This document shows, in pieces, positions 26,833-35,310 of a stretch of 64,000 nucleotides of DNA. The notes under the pieces were generated by a model. It did not search any database and had not been told where the DNA came from. It was given only the letters and a program-made list of their open reading frames with translations. The DNA comes from Pediococcus pentosaceus. Its GTDB lineage: Bacteria; Bacillota; Bacilli; Lactobacillales; Lactobacillaceae. Where the stretch lies: assembly GCF_001437285.1 (NCBI RefSeq), contig NZ_JQBF01000007.1:2111-66110 (forward strand). The letters are read 5' to 3'. Position numbers and translations under genes: made by a program. Numbering within the stretch: position 1 is the stretch's first letter; every line of letters starts with the position of its first letter.

Positions 26833-26890
26833 AAAACGTTACTTTAGGACATAAAAACGACTATTCAAGAAGGAATCATGATTTACACTA
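26833..26890 (+). promoter_or_regulatory. Inducer/kinase promoter with direct repeats
   Basis: AAAACGTTACTTTA (from 26833) and AAAACGACTATTCA (from 26854) are exactly 21 bp apart. The second overlaps a possible -35 (CTATTC, 26861-26866), 17 bp before TACACT (26884-26889). TATAAT at 26901 is an alternative -10. Confidence 0.45.
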
Positions 26891-26926
26891 AAAACCAAAA
26901 TATAATGACCTTAATTTTAAGGAGGC

Positions 26927-27054
26927 ATAAAAAAGAAATTAAAGTTAGAAGCGACCAAAAAGTTATTAGTGGGAATTTTTAAATGGCTTTCACAGTAGAA
27001 AAGCTGGGAAATATTACTACTTGTATTTTTAGTTTGTTTAGACATTGTGGTTAA
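26927..27054 (+). pseudogene. Degenerate bacteriocin inducer peptide gene
   Basis: Behind a perfect GGAGG (26921-26925), a frame without ATG reads KKLKLEATKKLLVGIFKWLSQ, a leader-like sequence, and stops at TAG. A second frame from ATG 26983 codes 23 residues ending NITTCIFSLFRHCG and stops at 27054. The TCI-x-S-x-FRHC tail closely resembles the sakacin A pheromone tail GTCIWSGFRHC as I remember it. One extra A before 26983 would join both frames. I therefore read it as a three-component-system inducer that lost its start (ATA at 26927) and frame. Alternatively the 23-mer is made alone, without a leader. Confidence 0.6.
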
Positions 27055-27075
27055 TTTTCTACTTCAAAGGGGAGT

Positions 27076-28380
27076 TTGGATTTGATTTCAGTAGATACTA
27101 AGGTTTACGTTTTCGAAGGGGTTATTGATTTTTTTAGTTTTTATATCATTTTTTCATTTCTACAAAATTATGCACATCATTTATCTACTTTCACCCCAAA
27201 AATTATAGTGGGACTAAGTTCAATTCCTCTTTTTTTTGTACTATATGCATTCTTACCGTTCAATGTTATATATGTTTTTATCCCGATTTATTATGCAGTT
27301 TTTAAAATAGCACACTATGATTGGCTTACATTAAATAACTTGCTGCTATCTTATCTAATAGTTAATATTTCTGGGCTAGTAGCGTCCAGTATTTCAAATA
27401 CACTTTTCCATACTAAACTTTATGACTGGAAAAACATGATTGTAACAAGTGTTTTTGAAATTCTTATGTTATCCACACTTGGTATATATATAAAAAAAAT
27501 CGACAATTCTAAATTGTGGGATCGTAGTACCCAATTTTTTTTGGTAGTTGTACAAATTATATTTCAAACGATCCTTTACTTTTTTACCGTTCTTGCGCAC
27601 CACTATGGAATGTTTGATACGTTTATTAACGGAGTTTTAATTTTTGTTATCATCGAATTTTTAATAATGTTGGGCCTTTTTATTTATTTAAATCTTCGAA
27701 GTCGTCAGAGATATGAATCCAAACTAGAAAAACAGCACCTTGATAATTTACAAACCTATACTAAGCAACTTGGACAAAATCAATTAAAACTTAGAAAATT
27801 CAAACATGATTATAAAAATATATTGTTAAGCATCACCGAACTCGCTAAAGAAGGGGACAATGAAGGTTTGATTTTATATTTATCAAAATTGAAACTTTAT
27901 TCCGATTCTGAACTCCAACAACATACAGATGATTATCAAGATATTCAAAATATTAAGGATACTCATGTAAAAAGCCTTTTACTTAATAAATTTTTTACGA
28001 TGGAACAGTCCCAAATTCACTATCATTTCGAATGTAAAACTCCAATTAACCAAATTAATTTAAATATTATTGATATCGTTCGGCTACTAAGTATTTTATT
28101 AGACAATGCTATTGAAGAAGCCGGTGAAAGTTCAGAAAAAAATATTGACATTCTAATTTATAAAAATGTTGATAATACAACTGAAATTACTTTAACGAAT
28201 ACGGTTGCGCATTCTGCCTCCAATATCAACCAGTTAATAAAAATCGGATTTTCTAGTAAATCCAATCATTCCGGACTTGGACTGTCCATTGTAGAAGATT
28301 TGAAGCAAAAGTATCCTAATTTATTTATTCATTTTTCCTCTAATAACTACCAATTTACTACCCAGATCATTATTAATTAA
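27076..28380 (+). CDS. HPK10-type histidine kinase of the bacteriocin locus
   Basis: The 434-aa protein has six or seven N-terminal membrane segments (to about residue 215), a coiled linker (KLEKQHLDNLQTYTKQL), the phospho-acceptor FKHDYKNILLS, and a GHKL ATPase with LDNAIEEA and SGLGLSIVED. This is the peptide-pheromone receptor family of AgrC, ComD and PlnB. The start is TTG at 27076, with AAGGGGAG in front. Upstream lies the inducer remnant and downstream, 18 bp on, the response regulator. Confidence 0.9.
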   Translation: MDLISVDTKVYVFEGVIDFFSFYIIFSFLQNYAHHLSTFTPKIIVGLSSIPLFFVLYAFLPFNVIYVFIPIYYAVFKIAHYDWLTLNNLLLSYLIVNISGLVASSISNTLFHTKLYDWKNMIVTSVFEILMLSTLGIYIKKIDNSKLWDRSTQFFLVVVQIIFQTILYFFTVLAHHYGMFDTFINGVLIFVIIEFLIMLGLFIYLNLRSRQRYESKLEKQHLDNLQTYTKQLGQNQLKLRKFKHDYKNILLSITELAKEGDNEGLILYLSKLKLYSDSELQQHTDDYQDIQNIKDTHVKSLLLNKFFTMEQSQIHYHFECKTPINQINLNIIDIVRLLSILLDNAIEEAGESSEKNIDILIYKNVDNTTEITLTNTVAHSASNINQLIKIGFSSKSNHSGLGLSIVEDLKQKYPNLFIHFSSNNYQFTTQIIIN

Positions 28381-28398
28381 TATTGAAAGGAGGTAGTT

Positions 28399-29145
28399 AT
28401 GTATTCAATTATTGTTTGTGAAGATGTCCCAACTCAACTTCATGCGATTAGTACTACTATTAAAAATTTTGTTCTTTTCCATGAAGAAGATTTTGATAAA
28501 TCATTTAGTACTCCCAATCCTGAAAAGTGCTTAGATTATCTTAAAAGTCATAATATTCAAAATGGTATTTACCTTTTGGATATTGACTTAGGAACTAGTA
28601 TGAATGGTATTGATCTAGCCGAACAAATCCGAAAATTAGATGTGCAATCTGAAATTATATTTATTACTAGTCACAATGAAATGGCTTCATTAACTTTAAA
28701 GCGACGCGTTGAAGCTTTAGGATTCATCAGCAAAGATAACCCCCTTGAAAAAATACGAGATGAAATCTATGAAACTCTCAATTTAGCAAGGCTTCGTTCA
28801 GATGAACGTAAAAATTTAAAAAGAAAAATCTTTAATTTCAGTATTGGAGTAAGAGTGTTCAATTTTGATTTAGATGATGTTTTAATACTTGAAACTGCTA
28901 AAATCCCACATCGACTAAATCTATTTACCAAAAGTGGTAAATATGAATTTTACGGAAGGCTCCAAGACTACGAAAAGAAATACACCGAGCTTTTTCGTTG
29001 TTCCAGATCAGCTTTAATTAATATAAAAAATATATCGGAATACAATGCTTCAACAAAGATGATTTATTTTGATTCATCTCTAAGCTGCAAGTGTTCAATA
29101 ACCAAGACACGAGAACTAAAACGACGTATACTAGCTAACAAATAA
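28399..29145 (+). CDS. LytTR-family response regulator of the bacteriocin locus
   Basis: The 248-aa protein has a receiver domain with phospho-Asp in YLLDIDLG and the acidic pocket VCEDVP, and a C-terminal LytTR DNA-binding domain (DVLILETAKIPHRLNLFTKSG, split by the usual RSALINIKNI). Such regulators bind paired direct repeats about 21-22 bp apart, as seen in front of penA and the inducer. AAAGGAGG precedes the ATG. It ends the regulatory operon at the terminator at 29212. Confidence 0.9.
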   Translation: MYSIIVCEDVPTQLHAISTTIKNFVLFHEEDFDKSFSTPNPEKCLDYLKSHNIQNGIYLLDIDLGTSMNGIDLAEQIRKLDVQSEIIFITSHNEMASLTLKRRVEALGFISKDNPLEKIRDEIYETLNLARLRSDERKNLKRKIFNFSIGVRVFNFDLDDVLILETAKIPHRLNLFTKSGKYEFYGRLQDYEKKYTELFRCSRSALINIKNISEYNASTKMIYFDSSLSCKCSITKTRELKRRILANK

Positions 29146-29211
29146 GAGAAAAATTTTTTCTTAAGTTGTTCAAATGAGAATTCATAATTATACAAAATTG
29201 ATTAATGCAGT

Positions 29212-29258
29212 ATAAAAAGGAACCCATCACTCACTCAGTGATGGATTCCTTTTTATAC
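29212..29258. terminator. Strong bidirectional terminator
   Basis: TATAAAAAGGAA-CCCATCACT and AGTGATGG-ATTCCTTTTTATA form a long stem with a CACTC loop. Confidence 0.88.
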
Positions 29259-29308
29259 TTTGTACCTTGTTTCCACGGAATTAGCAGGTACTATATATAA
29301 TTTTGCTA

Positions 29309-30223
29309 TTATTCCTGATTTATTTTGCTAATTATTTTATGAAGTTGTTTATATTGGCTAAGCATCCATGATTTATAAGTTTCTCCCTTGGGCAAGGTTT
29401 CTGTGACAGGGAGTATAGGAATATCATTTTTCTTTGCTAACTTGACCAAATTATTAACTACCTTTGAATCTACCTGTTTATTGAAAACGAATAGCGAAAT
29501 ATCATGCTCTTTAATATTTTTTTGTAACTTTTTAATAGTAGCTGGAGATGGGTCGACACCGTTTTCTGTATCCTTTTCAAAATCAGTATCCGCTACTGTA
29601 AATCCAACAGCTTTTAAGGCATAATCGAAAACTGGTTCACTCACGTAAGCTTTTTTATTCTTAGTATTATTAGTAATTTTTTTGATACCCTTGATTTGCT
29701 GATTAACTGCATTTAAAGACTTAATATATTTTTTTGCGTTAACTTTAAAATATTTTTTATTTTGAGGTTGTAATTTACCAAACTGTTTTGCTAAATCGTT
29801 AGCAAGATGAGGCATAGTTTGTGGATTGTACCATAAATGTGGATTGTCACCTTCTCGTTTATTTAAAAGATCTTCCCCAACTTTAATATAAGTAGCTTTA
29901 TGTGCATTTTGGGCTAACTTATCCATCCAACCGTCGTAACCAACTCCATTTGCGATTAATACATCAGAATTGGTTACCTTTTTCGCTATTTTAGAAGTTG
30001 GCTCATAATCGTGAGGGTCAACATTGGGATCATTGATGGCAGATGTCACTTTTCCTTTGTTACCGACCACAGCTTTCGCTACTTCACCATAAAAATCGGT
30101 GGTTGTGGTAATTTTTATTTTTCCATCTTTAGTAGACGAATTATTTTGAGAACAGCCAGCCATTAGTATTAAGGTACTGGTAAAAGCGAATACTAGCGTT
30201 ACAAATTTTATTAATTTTTTCAT
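29309..30223 (-). CDS. Zinc/manganese ABC transporter substrate-binding lipoprotein
   Basis: The 304-aa protein has a lipoprotein signal with lipobox LMAGCSQ (Cys24) and the ZnuA/AdcA-family fold: metal His in NVDPHDYEPTSK, a second in GDNPHLWYNPQT, and the C-terminal Asp/Glu region. The His-rich loop of high-affinity zinc binders is not present. It would catch Zn2+ outside the membrane for an ABC importer, but no ATPase or permease is adjacent, so it must share a system elsewhere. A Zur-like operator lies upstream and a 39-aa basic protein precedes it in the same orientation. Confidence 0.87.
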   Translation of the reverse strand: MKKLIKFVTLVFAFTSTLILMAGCSQNNSSTKDGKIKITTTTDFYGEVAKAVVGNKGKVTSAINDPNVDPHDYEPTSKIAKKVTNSDVLIANGVGYDGWMDKLAQNAHKATYIKVGEDLLNKREGDNPHLWYNPQTMPHLANDLAKQFGKLQPQNKKYFKVNAKKYIKSLNAVNQQIKGIKKITNNTKNKKAYVSEPVFDYALKAVGFTVADTDFEKDTENGVDPSPATIKKLQKNIKEHDISLFVFNKQVDSKVVNNLVKLAKKNDIPILPVTETLPKGETYKSWMLSQYKQLHKIISKINQE

Positions 30224-30293
30224 ATCTACTCCTAAATTTAAATTTAATAATGTATGCCAAATAAATCTATAAAAGTATAAATAATAAAAAGTA

Positions 30294-30413
30294 CTATCTT
30301 TTATTAGTCCTATTTTTTTTAATTTCTTTAATAATTTTTAGAGCTCTTCTTTTAGTTTTGACGTTAGGGCTTTTTAAGTACCTATAAGCACTTGATTGAT
30401 TTTCTTTCTTCAT
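30294..30413 (-). CDS. 39-aa basic protein, putative metal-homeostasis type
   Basis: The reading frame MKKENQSSAYRYLKSPNVKT... to stop at 30294 has AAGGAG 8 bp before the ATG. It is very basic (about 14 Lys/Arg in 39), with no cysteine or membrane segment. The pattern SAYR-LKSPN-KTK-RALKIIK resembles the tiny lactobacillus proteins that databases label putative metal homeostasis protein, as far as I recall. Its position between a Zur-like promoter and the zinc lipoprotein supports a link to zinc shortage. Function is unknown. Confidence 0.7.
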   Translation of the reverse strand: MKKENQSSAYRYLKSPNVKTKRRALKIIKEIKKNRTNKR

Positions 30414-30566
30414 GTTTTTCTCCTTAATAAAGTGATCTATGGTCAACTGCTTTATGTATTTCTGAAATTTGCATCAAAAGCATATTTATGAAAATTCAAA
30501 ATAAATACTAAAAGACTTATACAACTTATGCTTAATTCTTCATATCGCTAAATAAATGATAAAAAT

Positions 30567-30587
30567 TTACATTATTAGATCACCTCC
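30567..30587 (-). other. Start-stop element behind an ideal ribosome site
   Basis: Directly after the Zur box, GGAGGTG is followed at 8 bp by ATG and immediately by TAA (30567-30572). Nothing can be made from it. It is either the remnant of a deleted first gene or a ribosome-parking start-stop unit in the leader of the 39-aa gene. Confidence 0.45.
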
Positions 30588-30643
30588 TAATCTAAATAGT
30601 AATGATTACTATTTAGATTAGAATATTAACATTTAATTGTCAA
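30588..30643 (-). promoter_or_regulatory. Consensus promoter overlapped by a Zur-like box
   Basis: On the minus strand TTGACA (30638-30643), 17 bp and TAATCT (30615-30620) make a near-ideal promoter. A perfect 33-bp palindrome at 30588-30620 starts at the -10; its core TAGTAATGATTACTA closely matches the Zur box of Gram-positive bacteria (TCGTAATNATTACGA). Zinc-loaded Zur should shut this promoter. Confidence 0.8.
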
Positions 30644-30749
30644 ATTTTTTTGCTAATTATGGCTACATTTATTAAACAACTACAAAATTAGAACTTTGAG
30701 AGGATCACAGTATCAGAAATTACTAAAATAACTAATACATAAGCTTTTT

Positions 30750-31106
30750 ATGGGAGTTTTTGATTTAATGATGGAGGGTTTAAAAGACCACGTTGATGCC
30801 GAAACTTTTTGGGATGCAGTGGATGAAAACGCAGTATTTAAATTTAATTACTATTTTCCTAATTTGCCAAAGGAAATGGGCAAATTAAAATATAAAGAGT
30901 GGCTTGAAGAGAATACTAATTCAGGATCTTCCGCTGAGTTTATTAATTTATATAAGGATCTCTCAACACCTGGTCAAACGACTATTATCATGCAATACGT
31001 TGTGCGGTTTAAACCAGGTATACCTGATATGAATTTCTTGTCGATTGCTACTGTTAAGGATAATAAAGTAGTTGCGTGGGATGATTATCTGGATACTTCA
31101 AAATAG
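30750..31106 (+). CDS. SnoaL/NTF2-like protein
   Basis: The 118-aa protein fits the cone-shaped NTF2-like fold: an N-terminal helix (LMMEGLKDHVDAETFWDAVDE), then FKFNYYFPNLP, KEWLEEN and four strands ending KVVAWDDYLDTSK. SnoaL-like proteins bind small molecules or act as isomerases; no substrate can be named. The ATG at 30750 lacks a ribosome site; Met7 at 30768 has GGGAG 12 bp before it and may be the true start. A strong terminator follows. Confidence 0.7.
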   Translation: MGVFDLMMEGLKDHVDAETFWDAVDENAVFKFNYYFPNLPKEMGKLKYKEWLEENTNSGSSAEFINLYKDLSTPGQTTIIMQYVVRFKPGIPDMNFLSIATVKDNKVVAWDDYLDTSK

Positions 31107-31146
31107 GTAGAATTAAAATTAATTTCGTAATAATTAAGATAAAATA

Positions 31147-31184
31147 AAAAGAGCATCACTGCTAAAACGCGGTGGTGCTCTTTT
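31147..31184. terminator. Bidirectional terminator
   Basis: AAAAAGAGCATCACTGC and GCGGTGGTGCTCTTTTT form the stem around TAAAAC. Confidence 0.85.
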
Positions 31185-31197
31185 TGGATGATTATTT

Positions 31198-31716
31198 CTA
31201 GTTTAAAACTAATAACATAAGTGTCCCATCATAATATTTATGGTCAATTTTAAAAAATTTTTCATATAGTCCATATTCTTTAAATCCAAATTTTTTATAT
31301 AAATGAATTGCAGGTATATTATCTGTTCTAACTTCTAACTCTAAAATTTCTAAGTTAATAGACTTTGCATAATTTATTATTTCTGCTAGTAACATGCTGC
31401 CGATGCCTTGACCACTAAATTCTTTTAAGACTGATATGCCAAAGGTCCCTCTATGACTAATTCGCTTTCTTAAAAATGATTTCATGTTAGCTGTACCTAT
31501 TATTTTTTCATCTTTAGTAGCTAACAAAAAAAGATTTTCGGAGGACTTGGATGATTCTTCTAAAAGATTTATCTCATCAGTAAGCTTCTTTTGAGCCATT
31601 TCTTCTGGTGTTAACAATAGATTACTGGTTTCATTAGTAATAAATTTTAAATAATTTAGTACACCTTGAGCATCTTCAGATTGCGCTTCTCTAATAATCA
31701 CCTTTGTAGAAGTCAT
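31198..31716 (-). CDS. GNAT-family N-acetyltransferase
   Basis: The 172-aa protein has the GNAT core: IIGTANMKSF, RGTFGISVLKEFSGQGIGSMLLAEII with the acetyl-CoA loop Q-G-I-G, and IHLYKKFGFKEYG. Such enzymes transfer acetyl groups to amines of small molecules or proteins; the substrate is unknown. AAGAGGAATGAA lies in front of the ATG. It is monocistronic and convergent with the SnoaL-like gene. Confidence 0.82.
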   Translation of the reverse strand: MTSTKVIIREAQSEDAQGVLNYLKFITNETSNLLLTPEEMAQKKLTDEINLLEESSKSSENLFLLATKDEKIIGTANMKSFLRKRISHRGTFGISVLKEFSGQGIGSMLLAEIINYAKSINLEILELEVRTDNIPAIHLYKKFGFKEYGLYEKFFKIDHKYYDGTLMLLVLN

Positions 31717-31945
31717 TTCATTCCTCTTATTTCTTTTTAAATATTATATACCCGTTTCATTTTTTGCGTTACATGATATTTATACTCTTTTGCGAACCTG
31801 ATTTGTATAGTAAAACTTGAAATAAATTCTACTAATAAACATAGAACAGTTCTTACCAGAAATAAGGCATGAATAAGCAGTATAATTGAGATAAAGCAAT
31901 ATAGATATCATGATTGAATTACATTGAGGGGAATGGTAAATCAAT

Positions 31946-33757
31946 ATGAGAAAATTGAGTCATAAACAAAGCTTGATGGTGATTATTGCGATTGCACTTT
32001 TGGCGGTAATCTTACAATTTGTCTTGGGTCAAGCTTGGTTAGCCCAAATTCTGGTTTCCTTGGTGGGAGCCGTGATGGCGATGACCATGTTTATTGAGAT
32101 GATTGGGACTTTGAGATCGGGTAAATATGGGGTCGATTTATTAGCTATTTTAGCAGTGGTTTCGAGCCTTTTATTTAGTGAGTACTGGGCAGCCATGGTG
32201 ATTTTAGTTATGTTAACTGGTGGGGATGCCTTAGAAGACTATGCTTCCAAGAAAGCCAATACTGAACTCAAAGCCCTTTTAGATAATTCACCGCAAGTGG
32301 CTCATCGGCTCCATGGTGAAAAACTAGAAGATATTGCTGTTAATCAAGTACAAGTAGATGATAAGTTGGTGATTAAACCTGGGGAATTAGTTCCGGTTGA
32401 TGGGTTTATCGTTGAAGGAAGTTCAAACTTTGATGAATCTTCTTTAACAGGAGAATCACAGCCAGTAAATAAGGACTTTAACGATGAACTCATGTCTGGT
32501 TCAGTCAATGGTGATGCTGTGGTAACCATGCAAGCTAGTCAGGTGGCCGCCAATAGTAAGTATCAACAATTAATTAAGTTGGTTAAGAAAGCTGAAGCAA
32601 CGCCGGCCCGTTTTGTGCGGATGGCAGACCGTTATGCGGTACCTTTTACCATCGTGGCAATCGCAATTGCGGTGGTGGCCGCGGTAATTTCTAAGAGTCC
32701 TAGCCGAATCGCGCAAGTTTTGGTGGTGGCTTCGCCTTGTCCTTTAATCTTAGCGGCTCCAGTGGCGATGGTTTCGGGGATGAGTCGGGCCTCTCGCAAT
32801 GGGATCGTGGTTAAGACCGGGGATGTTTTAGAAAAATTATCTACGGCTAAAACGGTCGCCTTTGATAAGACTGGAACATTAACTAATGGGCATTTGATGG
32901 TGGCGGAGATTTTGCCACATCAAGAAGTTTCCCAAACAGAATTGCTCCAAATCGCTGCTAGTGTGGAAACTATCTCCTCACATGTATTGGCGCGCTCCTT
33001 AGTAACTTACGCGATAGATAAAGGTCTGAAAATGTTAAGTGTTAGTGACGCCCAGGAAATTACGGCGAATGGAGTACAGGCCTTGATTCAAGGAAAATTA
33101 GTCAAGGTTGGTAAGCGTAAATTTGTAACAGGAGATCCTTTAATCCCGAGTCAAACCCATACCGCTATCTATGTCAGTCGGGATGATCAATACTTAGGTT
33201 GTATCACTTTTACCGACTACCTCAGACCAGAAGCTAGCCAGACCATGGTTCAGTTGCATCACTTAGGCGTTAAGAAATTAATGATGTTAAGTGGTGACCA
33301 AGTCAAAACAGCTCAAAAAATCGGTCAAGAAGTTGGAATCGATGATGTCCAAGCTGAATTGCTACCAGAAGATAAAATTGCTGCATTAAAAGCTCTCACT
33401 CCGGAAGAAAAGCCGGTGGTGATGGTCGGGGACGGTGTTAATGATGCCCCTAGTTTGGTAACTGCCGATGTAGGAATTGCCATGGGAGCTCATGGATCGT
33501 CTGCTGCCAGTGAATCGGCGGATTTGGTTATCTTAAAAGATGACCTAGCTAAGGTAGCTAAAGCAGTTGTAATCGCAAAAGATACCATCCGAGTTGCTCG
33601 GCAAGCCGTTTTAATCGGGATTTTTATCTGTACAGCGTTAATGTTGATCGCCGCTTTTGGAATTATTCCGGCATTTATTGGAGCGATGTTCCAAGAAGTG
33701 ATTGATACAGTTTCAATTTTATGGGCGTTGAGGGCACGTTATTCTAATGAAAAATAA
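31946..33757 (+). CDS. P1B-type heavy-metal-exporting ATPase
   Basis: The 603-aa pump has the phosphorylation site D307-KTGTLT, the TGES actuator motif, GDGVNDAPSL and the transmembrane motif S263-P-C-P. SPC in place of CPC, together with SSHVLA in place of the usual SSHPLA and no N-terminal metal-binding domain, points to a P1B-4-like or divergent P1B subgroup. Those pumps export Fe2+, Co2+, Zn2+ or Cd2+. The codon use is GC-richer than its neighbours, as often for housekeeping genes. GAGGGGAATGG precedes the ATG. Substrate is uncertain. Confidence 0.87.
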   Translation: MRKLSHKQSLMVIIAIALLAVILQFVLGQAWLAQILVSLVGAVMAMTMFIEMIGTLRSGKYGVDLLAILAVVSSLLFSEYWAAMVILVMLTGGDALEDYASKKANTELKALLDNSPQVAHRLHGEKLEDIAVNQVQVDDKLVIKPGELVPVDGFIVEGSSNFDESSLTGESQPVNKDFNDELMSGSVNGDAVVTMQASQVAANSKYQQLIKLVKKAEATPARFVRMADRYAVPFTIVAIAIAVVAAVISKSPSRIAQVLVVASPCPLILAAPVAMVSGMSRASRNGIVVKTGDVLEKLSTAKTVAFDKTGTLTNGHLMVAEILPHQEVSQTELLQIAASVETISSHVLARSLVTYAIDKGLKMLSVSDAQEITANGVQALIQGKLVKVGKRKFVTGDPLIPSQTHTAIYVSRDDQYLGCITFTDYLRPEASQTMVQLHHLGVKKLMMLSGDQVKTAQKIGQEVGIDDVQAELLPEDKIAALKALTPEEKPVVMVGDGVNDAPSLVTADVGIAMGAHGSSAASESADLVILKDDLAKVAKAVVIAKDTIRVARQAVLIGIFICTALMLIAAFGIIPAFIGAMFQEVIDTVSILWALRARYSNEK

Positions 33758-33863
33758 GATAAGTTATAAGAAGTAGGAAAGTATACTATTTTCGAACCTA
33801 TAGAGAGCGATTTAATACCCGAGTCGTTAAAGCAATAATCCAAGCATTTAAATATATTCTATT

Positions 33864-33898
33864 AAAAAACACGTTTGATAGTTTCAGACGTGTTTTTT
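33864..33898 (+). terminator. Terminator after the metal ATPase
   Basis: AAAAAACACGT and ACGTGTTTTTT form the stem; the loop is TTGATAGTTTCAG. Confidence 0.85.
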
Positions 33899-34014
33899 AA
33901 AACCAAATTTATCAGGTTAGATATAAATAATAGCAACGCGGTGTGCAATTCGATAATGATTCAACTAGAATAAAGATAATAGTAGGAGAGATTAGTTTAA
34001 AGAAGGAAAATCTA

Positions 34015-35310
34015 ATGTGGGTAAGAAGAGAACAAATTATTCGAAAAATAATACGGCTCCAACAAAATGAGTTATACCAATTAGTGCAAAAAAGTTTAAA
34101 TTTATTATTCCCATTTGTTCTTATCGGTAGTATCAGTCAACTAATTCAAATCACTATGTTGAATCGAAATAGTTTATTGCCAACAATTTTTGGGTTTTCG
34201 TCGTGGCTAAGTCGGTATCGATTCATAGAAATTATTTTTGATCATTTGACGAGTTTAACGTTAGGAATAGTAGCTGCTTTAGCCGCATTTAGTATGGCAC
34301 ATTATACAGCCAAACGGTATCAGCGTGATGAAAAATTAGCGAGTATAACGGGATTAATTGCTTATTTAATCCTTACGGTTCGTTATACAAATAATGGTGA
34401 GTTAGCTTTTGGCCAAGATATGCTTGGGATGGGAGGTTTGTTTTTAGGTTTTTTGGTAGGCTATCTGGTTGGACTAAGTTTTAAGCATTTAGCAAATAGC
34501 CAGCAGCAGGATAAATCTTCTTCGGGAGTAACATGGAATCGTGCGTTAGATTCATTACGAGCAATTATAATTGTGTTGGTTGTGGCGATTTGCTTTAGTA
34601 TTTTATTAAATTGGTTGGCGATTTCGGTTTTACCAGATCAAGTTATTTTAAGATTACAATCACTAAAGGCTAACCAAACCTCGTTGCTATTTTCCGTAGC
34701 AATCGTACTATTAGCTGGCATAATGACTTTTTTCGGGTTGACCAGTATGCCAATACCGGCACATTTTGGACGTAATGGCGTCGCAATGACTGCGAATTTA
34801 AACTATGCCCTTATACATCACACGATTTGGGGAGTACCGTATCCTTTTTCATTAGGGACGTTATATGAATCTTTTGGTGCGATTGGGGGAACGGGAAGTA
34901 CGCTCTCATTAGTGATTGCAATTTTTTTGTTCAGTAATCAACGTGATCAACAGCTGATTGGCCGATGGTCGTTGCTGCCAGTATTATTTAACTTTAATAG
35001 TGCGATATTAGTGGGTGTTCCAGTTTTAGGAAATGGTCTATATATTATTCCATTTCTATTAGTTCCACTAGTTAACGTAGGAATCGCTGCAAGCGCCATT
35101 GCTTTACATTTAATGCCTGCTGTAGTTTATCAAGTGCCGTTGGGAACGCCCAGTCTTTTGCAGGCCCTTATTGGAACCAATGGGAATTGGGTAACCTTAT
35201 TGGTTATGGTACTTAACGTAGGAATCGGCGTTTGGCTGTATCGACCATTTGTGAAATTATCCAACCGACTTAATACTCAGGGAGATGGTCTAGATGCCAC
35301 GGAACGTTAA
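34015..35310 (+). CDS. PTS EIIC-like permease, cellobiose/lactose family, no IIA or IIB nearby
   Basis: From the ATG at 34015 (AAGGAAAATCTA in front) this is a 431-aa protein with about ten membrane helices. It has the fold and the re-entrant-loop motifs of the lactose/cellobiose EIIC family, such as SMPIPAHFGRNGVAMTANLNYA and ESFGAIGGTGSTLSL. The longer frame back to 33943 lacks a ribosome site. No IIA or IIB gene is close. The last 17 bp overlap the start of a secreted or membrane-anchored hydrolase gene. Orphan EIIC proteins may be transporters borrowing IIAB from elsewhere, or may have lost PTS function. Confidence 0.78.
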   Translation: MWVRREQIIRKIIRLQQNELYQLVQKSLNLLFPFVLIGSISQLIQITMLNRNSLLPTIFGFSSWLSRYRFIEIIFDHLTSLTLGIVAALAAFSMAHYTAKRYQRDEKLASITGLIAYLILTVRYTNNGELAFGQDMLGMGGLFLGFLVGYLVGLSFKHLANSQQQDKSSSGVTWNRALDSLRAIIIVLVVAICFSILLNWLAISVLPDQVILRLQSLKANQTSLLFSVAIVLLAGIMTFFGLTSMPIPAHFGRNGVAMTANLNYALIHHTIWGVPYPFSLGTLYESFGAIGGTGSTLSLVIAIFLFSNQRDQQLIGRWSLLPVLFNFNSAILVGVPVLGNGLYIIPFLLVPLVNVGIAASAIALHLMPAVVYQVPLGTPSLLQALIGTNGNWVTLLVMVLNVGIGVWLYRPFVKLSNRLNTQGDGLDATER

